DNA of 64,000 nucleotides from Spirosomataceae bacterium TFI 002 (lineage in GTDB: Bacteria > Bacteroidota > Bacteroidia > Cytophagales > Spirosomataceae). A model generated the notes under the pieces. It ran no database searches. It saw nothing but the letters and a program-made list of their open reading frames with translations, and was not told the DNA's origin. The position numbers and the translations under genes are program-made. The DNA lies in NCBI GenBank assembly GCA_900230115.1, contig LT907983.1, positions 2,914,001 to 2,978,000 of the forward strand. The letters run 5' to 3'. Shown here one piece after another: positions 51,805 through 61,591 of the stretch. The first letter of the stretch is position 1. Each line of letters starts with the position of its first letter.

Positions 51805-53297
51805 TGTCAAGATTTAACGATAGATTGGTTCAGGAAGCCGTAGCGGCTGAAATGAGGAAAAATACTAGGAGGAACTTCTTGAAAGAATCCTTTATGGGCT
51901 TAGGTGGCCTTGCAATAGGGTCGTTGATGGGTTGTGGTACTTCGACTGAAACATCGAAAACTTTTTTTGACCCTAGTAATCCTTTAGCACCAAAGCCGCC
52001 ACATTTTGCACCGCGAGCCAAGTCTGTGATTTATCTTCACATGGCAGGGGCACCTTCGCAGCTAGAGCTTTTTGATTACAAACCTGCACTTGCAAAACTA
52101 GACGGACAAGATTGCCCGCAATCATTACTTGAGGGTAAAAAGTTTGCTTTTATTCGTGGAGTTCCAAAAATGCTTGGTCCACAAGCTACCTTTAAGCAAC
52201 ACGGAGAAAGTGGTGCAACGATTAGTAATTACCTGCCGCACTTAAGTACCATTGCTGATGAGGTTTCATTCTTGAAAGCAGTATCTACGGATCAGTTTAA
52301 CCACGCACCAGCACAGTTGCTCATGCACACAGGAAGTGCAAGATTGGGCCGACCAAGTATGGGAAGTTGGGTAACTTATGGTTTGGGAACAGAAAACAGT
52401 GATTTGCCTGCTTTTGTGGTACTGACCTCTGGTGGAAATAACCCTGATGCAGGAAAAAGTATATGGGGAAGTGGATTTTTGCCTTCGGTTTACCAAGGGG
52501 TACAATGTAGGTCAAAAGGTGATCCTGTTCTTTTTTTAAATGACCCAGAAGGAGTTAGTCGCGATGTAAGAAGAGCTACCATTGATGCAATTAATAAGGT
52601 AAATCAACAAGAATTTAACGAATACGGAGATCCAGAAACATTGAGTAGAATAAGTCAGTACGAAATGGCATATAAAATGCAAATTTCGGTACCTGATGTG
52701 ATGGATATCAAAGATGAACCCGCTTACATTCACGAAATGTACGGCACTGAACCTGGTGAAGCCAATTTTGCTAACAATGTGCTTTTGGCAAGAAAACTAG
52801 TTGAGAAAGGGGTACGATTTGTACAGCTATTCGATTGGGGCTGGGATACCCACGGAACTTCACCTGATGGTGCTATTGATATAGGCCTACATAATAAATG
52901 CCGTAAATCTGACAAGGCAGTTACTGCTTTGATTTTGGATTTAAAACAAAGAGGATTATTAGAAGATACTTTGGTTGTGTGGGGTGGAGAATTTGGCAGA
53001 ACGCCAATGGCCGAGAACAGAGAAGGTAAAGAAAATGCGTTTAAAGGAAGAGATCACCATGCCGAAGCCTTTACGATGTGGATGGCTGGCGGAGGAATCA
53101 AACCTGGCATAACTCACGGAGAAACTGATGAGATTGGCTATTCTGCAATTAGCGGAAAAGTGACTCCATATGATATTCAAGCAACAATCCTGGATAGGTT
53201 GGGATATGATCACGAGAAATTTACATACGAATTTCAGGGAAGAAATTTTAGGTTAACGGATGTCGAAGGGCACGTAATAAGAGAAATACTGAGTTGA
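51804..53297 (+). CDS. DUF1501 (sulfatase-fold) exported protein
   Basis: Constant partner of DUF1549/DUF1553 cytochromes. The 497 residues begin with a Tat-like signal (TRRNFLKESFMGLGGLAIG) ending in LMGC. The alkaline-phosphatase-like body shows VIYLHMAGAPSQLELFDYKP, KQHGESGATISNYLPHL, DTHGTSPDGAIDIG, VVWGGEFGRTPMAE and GRDHHAEAFTMWMAGGG. DUF1501 proteins are annotated as sulfatase-like, but no activity is established. It is coupled to its neighbours by one-base overlaps at both ends. Confidence 0.92.
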   Translation: MSRFNDRLVQEAVAAEMRKNTRRNFLKESFMGLGGLAIGSLMGCGTSTETSKTFFDPSNPLAPKPPHFAPRAKSVIYLHMAGAPSQLELFDYKPALAKLDGQDCPQSLLEGKKFAFIRGVPKMLGPQATFKQHGESGATISNYLPHLSTIADEVSFLKAVSTDQFNHAPAQLLMHTGSARLGRPSMGSWVTYGLGTENSDLPAFVVLTSGGNNPDAGKSIWGSGFLPSVYQGVQCRSKGDPVLFLNDPEGVSRDVRRATIDAINKVNQQEFNEYGDPETLSRISQYEMAYKMQISVPDVMDIKDEPAYIHEMYGTEPGEANFANNVLLARKLVEKGVRFVQLFDWGWDTHGTSPDGAIDIGLHNKCRKSDKAVTALILDLKQRGLLEDTLVVWGGEFGRTPMAENREGKENAFKGRDHHAEAFTMWMAGGGIKPGITHGETDEIGYSAISGKVTPYDIQATILDRLGYDHEKFTYEFQGRNFRLTDVEGHVIREILS

Positions 53298-54208
53298 TGA
53301 ATAGAAGAAATTTTGTAAAAAATAGTCTGGCCACAGCCCCTTTGGCTTTTTCAAAAGGATTGATGGAAAATAAGCCTTCCCACAAAGTAGACGTACCAGT
53401 TTTGGTTTTAGCAACCAATTGGGGATTTAGTTGGACGGTGGATGAGTTTTGTGCCAAAGCAAAAGCTGAAGGTTACGATGGAATAGAAATGTGGTGGCAA
53501 ACAGATCCCGTGAAACAAAAGGCTGTTTTCGATGCTTTGCAAAAACATGAAATGCAAATTGGTTTTCTGTGTGGAGGTAATGGGCCGGATTTCGAAAAAC
53601 ACCAATCGGCTTTTCAAAATGCTATTAAGCAAGCAAGCACCAATCAAACGCAAAAGCCACTATATATTAATTGTCACTCGGGGAAAGATTATTTTGAATT
53701 TGAACAAAACTCAAAACTCATAGAATTTACGATTGATCAAACGGCTAAAACTGGAATTAGTGTTTTGCATGAGACGCATAGGAGCAGAATGTGTTTTGCA
53801 GCACATGTTACTCGCAAGTTTTTAGACAAATACCCTAAAATGGGACTGACATTAGATATTTCTCACTGGACAAATGTTCATGAGTCACTCTTAGAAGATC
53901 AGGAAGAAAATGTAGCCAAAGCTTTGGAAAGAGTTGGGCATATTCATGCAAGAGTAGGGCATCAAGAAGGGCCACAAGTGAACGATCCTCGTGCTCCAGA
54001 ATGGGAAAAGACGGTAGCAAGACACTTTGAATGGTGGGATAAAGCTTTAGAAAATCAAATAAAAAATGGAGCCAATCGAGTAACTTTTTTAACTGAGTTT
54101 GGCCCGCCTAACTACCTTCCTACTTTACCATTTAGTAACATGCCCGTTGCTAACCTTTGGGATATCAACGTTCATATGCTTAAAACAATAAAAGCTAGGT
54201 ATCAATGA
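53297..54208 (+). CDS. Exported sugar phosphate isomerase/epimerase-like TIM barrel
   Basis: 303 residues from ATG 53297, whose A is the last base of the previous TGA; the TTG just before it is less likely. A twin-arginine-like leader (NRRNFVKNSLATAPLAFSKG) precedes the barrel. Metal-site candidates are HETHRSRMCF, LTLDISHWTN, HIHARVGHQEGPQ and TFLTEFGPPNY. It probably isomerises or epimerises a sugar outside the cytoplasm; the substrate is unknown. It is third in the coupled four-gene operon. Confidence 0.85.
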   Translation: MNRRNFVKNSLATAPLAFSKGLMENKPSHKVDVPVLVLATNWGFSWTVDEFCAKAKAEGYDGIEMWWQTDPVKQKAVFDALQKHEMQIGFLCGGNGPDFEKHQSAFQNAIKQASTNQTQKPLYINCHSGKDYFEFEQNSKLIEFTIDQTAKTGISVLHETHRSRMCFAAHVTRKFLDKYPKMGLTLDISHWTNVHESLLEDQEENVAKALERVGHIHARVGHQEGPQVNDPRAPEWEKTVARHFEWWDKALENQIKNGANRVTFLTEFGPPNYLPTLPFSNMPVANLWDINVHMLKTIKARYQ

Positions 54209-55566
54209 TTCAAGAGTTTATTGGGCACTTTCACCCACTTTTTGTTCACCTCCCTATTGGGATACTTGCCATTGCAGTTTTGCTTAAATGGTGGTTTATC
54301 AAAAAACCTATAGAGCAGTCGGCCGAAGTAATGAGTTTTGTGTTGAAAATTGCCTTTGTCTCGGCTGTGTTTTCCTGCATAACTGGTTATGTTTTACAGC
54401 TGGGTGGAGGTTACGACGAAGAGATGGTATCTAATCACCAATGGGTAGGAATTGCTCTTACTGTTTTTACTGGGGTTTTGGCTTTTAAGGACTTTCCACA
54501 AAAAGTAACAATCGGTATTTTAGGGATAATTTCCATTTTGCTTGCTGTAACCGGGCATTTGGGAGGGAGTATCACTCACGGTGAAGATTATTTGAGTTTT
54601 AAACCAGCCAAAAAAGAACGTGCACCAATCACAGATATTAACAAAGCGGTAATCTACAGTGATATTGTTCAGCCTATTTTGGAAGAAAAGTGTTATACCT
54701 GCCATTCTTCTAAAAAACAAAAAGGAGAACTAAGGCTTGACACCGCCGAATGGATTACTAAAGGTGGCGAAAACGGAACATCTTTTGTCGCTCACGATAC
54801 TGAAAATAGTATTTTGTTTCAAAGACTACTTCTTCCAGAAGTGGAAAAAGAACACATGCCTCCAAAAGGAAAACCACAACCGACAGAAAATGAAATCAAA
54901 CTTATAGAATGGTGGATCAATGAAGGCGGGGACTATAAAATGACTGTAGCGGAGACCAAAGATAGAAGTCAAGTTGCTGGAGCCTTGAAATCATTAACTG
55001 CTGTAAGTGTTGCTGCAATTTCAACTATCCCATTCGAAAAAGGTCGGGAGATTGATTCCAAAGCACTTGAAGCTCTGAAAGAAACAGGTGCCGTTGTCTT
55101 ACCTGTAGGAGAGTCATCTAATTACCTTTCGGTAAATTATTTAGGTAAGAAATCAATTGATGTTACTGCTTTGCAAGCAATGCTTCCTTTGAAGGATAAT
55201 ATCGTTTGGTTGAAATTGAACGACACTAATGTTGATGATAAAAGCTGTGAGTTGATTGCGGAATGTGAAAACCTAACCCAACTTTACTTGGGTGGTACAG
55301 CAATTACAAATGAAGGTCTTAAAGAATTAGCCAGCTTGGATCATCTACAAGTCCTTAACCTTACTAATACTGCCATTAATAATGAAGGCTTGAAGCCTTT
55401 GAGTAGTTTAAAAGATCTGCGAAATATTTATCTATTTGGTTCTAAGGTTGATAAAAATAATTGGTCCGAACTAGAAGCCTTATTTCCAAATGCATCACTT
55501 GATTCTGGAGGTTATGTAGTACCTACTTTAGCTACAGATACGGTTATGGTCGTGAAGGGAGATTAA
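54205..55566 (+). CDS. DUF2231 membrane protein fused to PSCyt1 cytochrome and leucine-rich repeats
   Basis: 453 residues in three parts. Residues 1-125 are a DUF2231 four-helix membrane domain with paired histidines (HFHPLFVHLPIG, NHQW, TGHLGG) that could bind heme b (inference). Residues ~145-245 are PSCyt1 with heme motif CYTCH (Cys163, Cys166, His167) and HMPPKGKPQPTENEIKLIEW. Residues ~300-440 are leucine-rich repeats (LTQLYLGGTAITNEGLKELA, LQVLNLTNTAINNEGLKPLS). This would link membrane electron flow to the soluble operon partners. It overlaps the previous gene by four bases. Confidence 0.88.
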   Translation: MIQEFIGHFHPLFVHLPIGILAIAVLLKWWFIKKPIEQSAEVMSFVLKIAFVSAVFSCITGYVLQLGGGYDEEMVSNHQWVGIALTVFTGVLAFKDFPQKVTIGILGIISILLAVTGHLGGSITHGEDYLSFKPAKKERAPITDINKAVIYSDIVQPILEEKCYTCHSSKKQKGELRLDTAEWITKGGENGTSFVAHDTENSILFQRLLLPEVEKEHMPPKGKPQPTENEIKLIEWWINEGGDYKMTVAETKDRSQVAGALKSLTAVSVAAISTIPFEKGREIDSKALEALKETGAVVLPVGESSNYLSVNYLGKKSIDVTALQAMLPLKDNIVWLKLNDTNVDDKSCELIAECENLTQLYLGGTAITNEGLKELASLDHLQVLNLTNTAINNEGLKPLSSLKDLRNIYLFGSKVDKNNWSELEALFPNASLDSGGYVVPTLATDTVMVVKGD

Positions 55567-55613
55567 GGAAGTGTTGGTTACTCACAACATGGAGAATGTG
55601 GCAATCTTATAGC

Positions 55614-55648
55614 AAAAAAGGCCAACCGACAAGCAGTTGACCTCTTTT
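55614..55648 (+). terminator. Terminator of the cytochrome operon
   Basis: Stem AAAAGG-C-CAAC / GTTG-A-CC with a T-rich tail (TCTTTTTCC), one mismatch, between convergent units; loop CGACAAGCA. Confidence 0.6.
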
Positions 55649-55666
55649 TCCTTTTCTTTATATTGA

Positions 55667-57337
55667 CTAGTAATTGGCGTTTTGAACCACTTCTTTGTCT
55701 TTAGTATTATCTAAATACTCTTGCGGAATAGGGAAATATTCGTTTTTCCCTTGTACGAAATTGGCATTTGTTAAATGCGTTCTTCTTGTTTTTTCTACCG
55801 CGAGGTAATCATTGATAACCTTATCTGCCACGCCCCAACGAACCAAGTTGAAGAACCTATGACCTTCCATGGCTAGCTCTAATCTAGTTTCTGTTCTTAC
55901 CGCTGCTCTTGCTGCTTCTACATTAGTCCATGCTGTTTCATACGTAGAAATAGCATATTGACCAGCATCGGCCGAGCCGTCTAAGGTTTTGACATAAGTA
56001 GAGTTTTTCGCTCGCTCACGAATCTGGTTTACCAAGGCTCTAGCTTCTTCTAATTTACCTAATTCTACAGCAGCTTCAGCTCTCCATAAAATTACCTCCG
56101 CGTATCTTATCACGTAGTAATTCATGGCATTTACATAAGGCCAAACCAAAGTATGGAAAGGCGATTTGGCAGAAACAATTCTCTTCTTAGGAGAAAACTC
56201 ACCGTAAGTAGACAAATCTCTCGCCCAGTTTTCTTCATAGTTTACGCCTAGGTCTTTGTAAGGAACTCCTGGACGAGCAACCGTGATGTCTAATCTTGGG
56301 TCTACTTTATCTTCCGCCGTTAAGTTCACATTGCTTTCCGCTGGAAGCCCTGCTTCACTTACTTTATAAGCATTTACCAAATTCTGAGATGGTCTGTGAA
56401 AACCGTATTGCGAATAAAAAGGTCCACCTGGAGCAGTTAAACGGTCACCTATACTTCCATTATAATTACTCGGCTGGCCATCTAAAACAGAGTATTGTAT
56501 TGCAAAAATAACCTCTTCGCTATTGTCATTTTCTGGAAGAAAAACGCTTTGAAAATCAGGTAATAGAGCATAATTACCTCCCATTACTTCTGAGGTCAAA
56601 TCATATACTTTTTGCCAATCATTTTGAAACAATGCCGTCTTAGCTAAATAAGCTTTTGCGGCAGCTTTAGTAGGTCTACCTACTTCCTGTTGAGTATCAG
56701 GCAATCCGCTGATAGCTAACTCAAAGTCCTTTTCAATTTTATCCCAAAGCTCTTCTGAAGTAAATTCCACGTTAGACTTTGCATAGTCTTCTGCCGTTTC
56801 AGCAGTCTCGTCTATGTAAGGAATTTGGTTATATGTCTTCTTCAATTCGAAATAATAGTGACCACGAAGAAAGTGCAACTCGGCAGTACGTTGGGCCTTT
56901 AATGTAGCATCAAAGTTTACTGAATTATTAAGCAATTTCAGAGCTTCATTACTTCGCTTTACACCTTCATACAAAGCCATCCATTTACGCTTTACGTCAA
57001 ACGTAGTAGCCGTAGTATTAAAAATTTCCATCTGGTGAATGTTGTTTTGATCACCAGTACCTCCACCACCTTTATAGCTATCGTCAGAGACCACATCACC
57101 AAAACTCCAGTTTGAAGCGGGTGAGTTATAAGCATTACTTGCTCCGTCTATTTGACCATTTAGTACACTGTAAGCAGAAACTATTGCTCGCTCTACATTC
57201 TCTGCTTTAGTTATTTCAGACGGAGAAACTTCTCCGTAAGGCACCTCCGTTAAGAAGTCTTCGCTACACGAAATACTTAGGGCTGCCAAAGAAAAAAGGC
57301 TAGCCGTTCTTATTAAATTCTTTATCTTAAAAGTCAT
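55667..57337 (-). CDS. SusD/RagB-family nutrient-binding lipoprotein
   Basis: Surface lipoprotein that captures glycans for the SusC barrel. The 556 residues have lipobox ALSISC (Cys24) followed by SEDFLTEVPYGEVSP. TPR-like helices follow with LHFLRGHYYFELKKTYNQIP, RPTKAAAKAYLAKTALF and YAEVILWRAEAAVELGKLEE, and the end reads RLELAMEGHRFFNLVRWG and FPIPQEYLD. It is 12 bases after the SusC gene on the same strand. The ligand cannot be read from sequence. Confidence 0.95.
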   Translation of the reverse strand: MTFKIKNLIRTASLFSLAALSISCSEDFLTEVPYGEVSPSEITKAENVERAIVSAYSVLNGQIDGASNAYNSPASNWSFGDVVSDDSYKGGGGTGDQNNIHQMEIFNTTATTFDVKRKWMALYEGVKRSNEALKLLNNSVNFDATLKAQRTAELHFLRGHYYFELKKTYNQIPYIDETAETAEDYAKSNVEFTSEELWDKIEKDFELAISGLPDTQQEVGRPTKAAAKAYLAKTALFQNDWQKVYDLTSEVMGGNYALLPDFQSVFLPENDNSEEVIFAIQYSVLDGQPSNYNGSIGDRLTAPGGPFYSQYGFHRPSQNLVNAYKVSEAGLPAESNVNLTAEDKVDPRLDITVARPGVPYKDLGVNYEENWARDLSTYGEFSPKKRIVSAKSPFHTLVWPYVNAMNYYVIRYAEVILWRAEAAVELGKLEEARALVNQIRERAKNSTYVKTLDGSADAGQYAISTYETAWTNVEAARAAVRTETRLELAMEGHRFFNLVRWGVADKVINDYLAVEKTRRTHLTNANFVQGKNEYFPIPQEYLDNTKDKEVVQNANY

Positions 57338-57349
57338 TTTTTCTGTTTG

Positions 57350-60300
57350 TTAGAAGTTCAAATTACAACCTAGCATGATGGTTCTTGATGGAGGATAAAG
57401 TCCTCTATCCACTCCGATATCCAAGTTTCTATTACTAGAAGAATAGCTCTGAAGTCCAATCTGAGGATTAAGACCAGTGTACTTTGTAATAGTGAATACA
57501 TTGCTCATTTGCGTGTAAATTCTAAGGCTAGCACCTTTTATTTTTGCTGCAGGAAGCGTGTATCCTAATTGAAGGTTATTAAGCTTTAAGTAAGAGCCAT
57601 CTTCTATGAAATAAGAAGAAGGTCTGATGTTATTATTCGGGTCATCCAAAGAAAGTCTTGGAATAGTAGCATCCACATTGCTCTCTGTCCATGCATCTAA
57701 AACGCTCGCATCTTTGTTATAAGCTGCTTGGTTAAAAAACTCTCCGTTAAACTTGGTCAAATTATAGATATCGTTGCCCAAACTTGCATTGAAGAAAAGA
57801 CCTAAATCAAAGTCTTTATAATCGAAGTTTAAGTTCAATCCTAATAAAACAGATGGATGTGGCGTGCCAATGTATGTTCTGTCCTTATCGTCTAAAACGC
57901 CGTCATTGTTCACATCTTTGAAACGAATATCTCCAGGAACAGCATTTGGCTGAATGCCATGGCTTTCTACTTCTCCAGTATTTTTGAAAAGACCATCTGC
58001 TTGGTAGCCAAAGAATGCACCTATTGGCTGGCCTACGGTACTTCTAGTAACCTCTTGGTCAAAGTTTACAGAGTGAAGGGTAGAGCTAGGAATCCCTAAA
58101 TATGTAACATTATTAAGCTCTGTCAATTCGTTTTTCAAGCCTGTTAAATTGAATCCAACGCTATAGCCTAAATCGTCGATTTGGTCTGCATAGCTCAAGT
58201 CAATTTCAATACCATGGTTTCTCATTTTACCATCGTTAATCCACTGGCCATCATTAGTTCCACCATAGGTCAAAGGCACCGAGTTATACACCAAAATGTC
58301 TTTGGTTACCTTGTCAAAATAGTCGGCAGTAATGTTCAGTTTGTCATTAAAGAATCCTAAATCCACTCCAATAGAAAGTTGATTTGTAGTTTCCCATTTT
58401 AGATTAGGGTTAGGAACTCTAGACTGCGTCAAACCTGAGTAAACAGACCCCTGAGAACCGTCAAGAGCGTAATCTGAGTTAGCATTATTGTTTGTATAAC
58501 TATCCACCGTGGCATAAGAAGAGATGCTCTGATTTCCTGTTTGGCCCCAGCTACCTCTCAATAAGAAAGAAGTGAAGGTGTTACCAAAGTCAAAGAAAGC
58601 TTCTCTATCTAATCTCCAACCAGCAGAGAATGCCGGGAACGTACCGTATTTATTATTTGCCAATCTTGAAGTACCGTCTCTTCTTACTGTAGCACTAAAA
58701 AGGTATTTCAAATCGTAGTTATAGTTAACTCTTCCGAAGTAAGAGTTCAATGCCCAGCTACTTGCAGAACCTGAGTTCAACTGATTTTCAGAACCAAAAG
58801 AAAGATACTTGAAGCTATCGTCTTCGTATGCGAAAGTACTTCTAGAAGCAGAAAAACTCTCTCCGTAATATTTGATGGCTTCTTGACCTAGCAAGGCGTC
58901 AAAATTGTGTTTTCCAAAAGCATTGTTATAAGTCAATGTATTTGAAAAAGTAGACTGATAGTTGAAGCTGTTTGAAGTGCTCAGAGAGTTGGTATTATTG
59001 CTTGCCAAAATCTCATCATACACTGGCGAAAAACTTCTTCTGTTATAATTCTGGAAGTCAAGGCCAATAACAGATTTGAAAACAAAATTGTCAACATTGA
59101 TGCTTGCAAAAGCACTTCCTAAGGCCTGAATTCTTTTTTGATTATTTCCTTTTCCTCTATCTAAAGAACCCAATGGATTTCCAATATCATTTATAGGATT
59201 ACCAGCAAAATCTCCGTTTGTATTTTTGACAGGAACTATAGATGGGAATTTGTAAGCATTGTAAATAATACTACCCAAAGCACTGTTCGTGTTTACAGAA
59301 ACTTGGTCTCTATAAGAAAGTCCTAAATTCTCTCCGATAGTTAAGAAGTTAGTCAACTTATAGGTAGAGTTAAACCTAGCTGAATAACGCTCAAAACCAG
59401 TATTCTTAATGATACCTTCTTGATTGAAGTAACCTAAACTTAAAGAGTTTTGAGCTCTTTCTCCACCTTTTAAAAGAGTAACATTATAAGAATGAATAGG
59501 TGCTGTTTGCATTATTTCTTTTACCCAGTCCACATCTGCACTAGGAATAGTTTGAGCAGCATCTAAGAAAGCAGGTATGGTAGGATTGTTTGGGTCGTTA
59601 CCATAAATATCGCTTGCCGGAACCTGACCGTCGTTCTTAGTGGCTTGCCATAATGCATCGCCATACTCCTGAGCATTAAGCATTCTTGGCTGGTTAAATG
59701 GAGCCTGCACACCAGAATAAGCATCAAAACTCACCTTGAAAGCATCTTTTGTTCCACCTGTTTTGGTAGTAATAATTACCACACCATTAGCTGCTCTAGA
59801 ACCATAAACAGAAGCAGAAGCCGCATCTTTTAAGACCTGCATAGTAGCAATGTCATTTGGATTAATGCTATTCATGCCATTAGAAACAGGAATACCATCC
59901 ACAATCACCAAAGGATCGTTATCATTAATGGTACTAAAACCTCTTACCCTTAAAGAAGCTCCACCACCAGGAATGTTATCACTCATCACCTGTACACCAG
60001 GAAGCCTACCATCTAACATTTCTACCACGTTAGATTTTGGCAAAGCTTTAATATCGTCTGGGTCTATAGAAGCTACAGCAGCAGTAATGTTTCTTCTGCT
60101 TTCTGTACCGTAACCTACCACCACAAATTCCTCTAAAGCCTGCGTATCTGGAAGTAAAGCTACTTTGATATTTGACTGATTACCTACCATCACTTCTTGG
60201 CTAAGGTAACCCACAAAAGAAAAAACCAAGACTGCATTTTGGCTCTCCACATTTAAAGAAAAGGCTCCGTCTCCGTCAGAAATAGTACCAACAGATGTTC

Positions 60301-60481
60301 CTTTTATCACTACAGAAACACCTGGCATGGGTGCACCTGTCTCATCACTAACCGTCCCTTTTAATGCTCGCACATCATAAGTAAACGGCTCTCCCGCAAA
60401 AGCATGTTGCTCTAAGAATAAACAACTCAAAACTGTGAATCCAATAATGAATTTCAGTTTTACCACGTAATTTTTAAGCAT
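57350..60481 (-). CDS. SusC/RagA-family TonB-linked outer-membrane transporter
   Basis: TonB-dependent importer for an oligosaccharide or other nutrient. The 1043 residues include a signal peptide, a CarboxypepD_reg-like domain (~40-120; KGTVSDETGAPMPGVSVVIK), the SusC motif EEFVVVGYGTESRRN, a plug (~140-250; VEMLDGRLPGVQVMSDN, RVRGFSTINDNDPLVIVDG, SVYGSRAANGVVIITTK) and a 22-strand barrel ending IMLGCNLNF. It pairs with the SusD gene. No ECF sigma/anti-sigma of the FecI/FecR kind sits alongside, so regulation is not apparent. Confidence 0.96.
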   Translation of the reverse strand: MLKNYVVKLKFIIGFTVLSCLFLEQHAFAGEPFTYDVRALKGTVSDETGAPMPGVSVVIKGTSVGTISDGDGAFSLNVESQNAVLVFSFVGYLSQEVMVGNQSNIKVALLPDTQALEEFVVVGYGTESRRNITAAVASIDPDDIKALPKSNVVEMLDGRLPGVQVMSDNIPGGGASLRVRGFSTINDNDPLVIVDGIPVSNGMNSINPNDIATMQVLKDAASASVYGSRAANGVVIITTKTGGTKDAFKVSFDAYSGVQAPFNQPRMLNAQEYGDALWQATKNDGQVPASDIYGNDPNNPTIPAFLDAAQTIPSADVDWVKEIMQTAPIHSYNVTLLKGGERAQNSLSLGYFNQEGIIKNTGFERYSARFNSTYKLTNFLTIGENLGLSYRDQVSVNTNSALGSIIYNAYKFPSIVPVKNTNGDFAGNPINDIGNPLGSLDRGKGNNQKRIQALGSAFASINVDNFVFKSVIGLDFQNYNRRSFSPVYDEILASNNTNSLSTSNSFNYQSTFSNTLTYNNAFGKHNFDALLGQEAIKYYGESFSASRSTFAYEDDSFKYLSFGSENQLNSGSASSWALNSYFGRVNYNYDLKYLFSATVRRDGTSRLANNKYGTFPAFSAGWRLDREAFFDFGNTFTSFLLRGSWGQTGNQSISSYATVDSYTNNNANSDYALDGSQGSVYSGLTQSRVPNPNLKWETTNQLSIGVDLGFFNDKLNITADYFDKVTKDILVYNSVPLTYGGTNDGQWINDGKMRNHGIEIDLSYADQIDDLGYSVGFNLTGLKNELTELNNVTYLGIPSSTLHSVNFDQEVTRSTVGQPIGAFFGYQADGLFKNTGEVESHGIQPNAVPGDIRFKDVNNDGVLDDKDRTYIGTPHPSVLLGLNLNFDYKDFDLGLFFNASLGNDIYNLTKFNGEFFNQAAYNKDASVLDAWTESNVDATIPRLSLDDPNNNIRPSSYFIEDGSYLKLNNLQLGYTLPAAKIKGASLRIYTQMSNVFTITKYTGLNPQIGLQSYSSSNRNLDIGVDRGLYPPSRTIMLGCNLNF

Positions 60482-60754
60482 AGAATTAATTAAGTTTTTT
60501 TAATACAGGCCGCAAAAGAACGTGTTTAATGTTATCATTTTATGAGCTCAAGATTAAGCAATAGTAAAGGAATTAGGTCGTTTGAGTTAAGTCGTGCAAT
60601 GCTTATATTAATTCATTAGATAGTTCCAATCACCTTGTTTAGGTCATGAGTTGGTTTTTATACATGAGGATTAAATTCTAAAACTGGTTAAACTTATCTA
60701 GGCATAATTTTTGCACATCAATTGGGCGGAGTTTTATAATTTATTGAGTAGAAA

Positions 60755-61516
60755 ATGTTTTCAAATTTGACCTTTGCTTTCGTATTGATCGGAAGCTTCT
60801 TTACTAGTTTATGGACTAGCAATTATTCACATCTTTTCAAAAAATATTCTGTTCATGGCATAGATGTTTCGCATCATCAACGATATATCAACTGGGAGAG
60901 AGTGGGGGAGCATGAAGCGTTTAAAGTTAAGTTCTGTTTCATGAAAGCAACCGAAGGGGCAAGTCATAAGGATACTCAATTCAAAAACTATTGGAAGAGT
61001 AGCAAGGATGTAAACTTGGTGAGAGGGGCGTATCATTTCTATAGCCACTCTAGTAGCCCTGTTGCACAAGCAAACCATTATATAAGTATGGTAAACTTAG
61101 AGGCTGGTGACTTGGCACCTGTACTGGATTTTGAAACTGAATCTTCCTCTATATCTATTTATCAAACTCGAAAGAACCTTTTGAAATGGTTAACGATTGT
61201 TGAAAACCATTATAAAATCAAGCCAATAATCTACACCAATTCACATATTTTTGAGAAATACCTAGAGGGGCATTTCAAGGATTATAAATTTTGGATTGCA
61301 GATTACAATGTCAGTGACATTGAACATAAAACAAACAATAAGCAGGTAAAGCTCTGGCAATATACCGAGCGTGGTCGTGTATCAGGAATTGGGACGAATG
61401 TGGATATCAATGCCTTTATTGGAGAAGAGCATGAATTTGAAAAATTAAGAATTCCCTTTCCAGGAAGTACCGACTCTACTTACGCATACGGCGAAATATT
61501 AGAAGTTTTGGAGTAA
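60755..61516 (+). CDS. GH25 lysozyme (N-acetylmuramidase) family protein
   Basis: Cleaves the glycan backbone of peptidoglycan. The 253 residues have an N-terminal hydrophobic signal or anchor (FSNLTFAFVLIGSFFTSLW) and the GH25 barrel: HGIDVSHHQRYINWERV, FCFMKATEGASHKD, VRGAYHFYSHSSSP, LAPVLDFETESS (catalytic Asp/Glu pair) and KPIIYTNSHIFEKYL. It ends with LWQYTERGRVSGIGTNVDIN, the usual C-terminal strand. A monocistronic gene in a 273-base upstream gap that shows no other feature. Confidence 0.9.
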   Translation: MFSNLTFAFVLIGSFFTSLWTSNYSHLFKKYSVHGIDVSHHQRYINWERVGEHEAFKVKFCFMKATEGASHKDTQFKNYWKSSKDVNLVRGAYHFYSHSSSPVAQANHYISMVNLEAGDLAPVLDFETESSSISIYQTRKNLLKWLTIVENHYKIKPIIYTNSHIFEKYLEGHFKDYKFWIADYNVSDIEHKTNNKQVKLWQYTERGRVSGIGTNVDINAFIGEEHEFEKLRIPFPGSTDSTYAYGEILEVLE

Positions 61517-61591
61517 AGCATTGCCCCAAGACCTTTTCTGTGATTTTGGCTTGGATCGAGTTGATGAGATTTATTTATGACAATGATTCTA

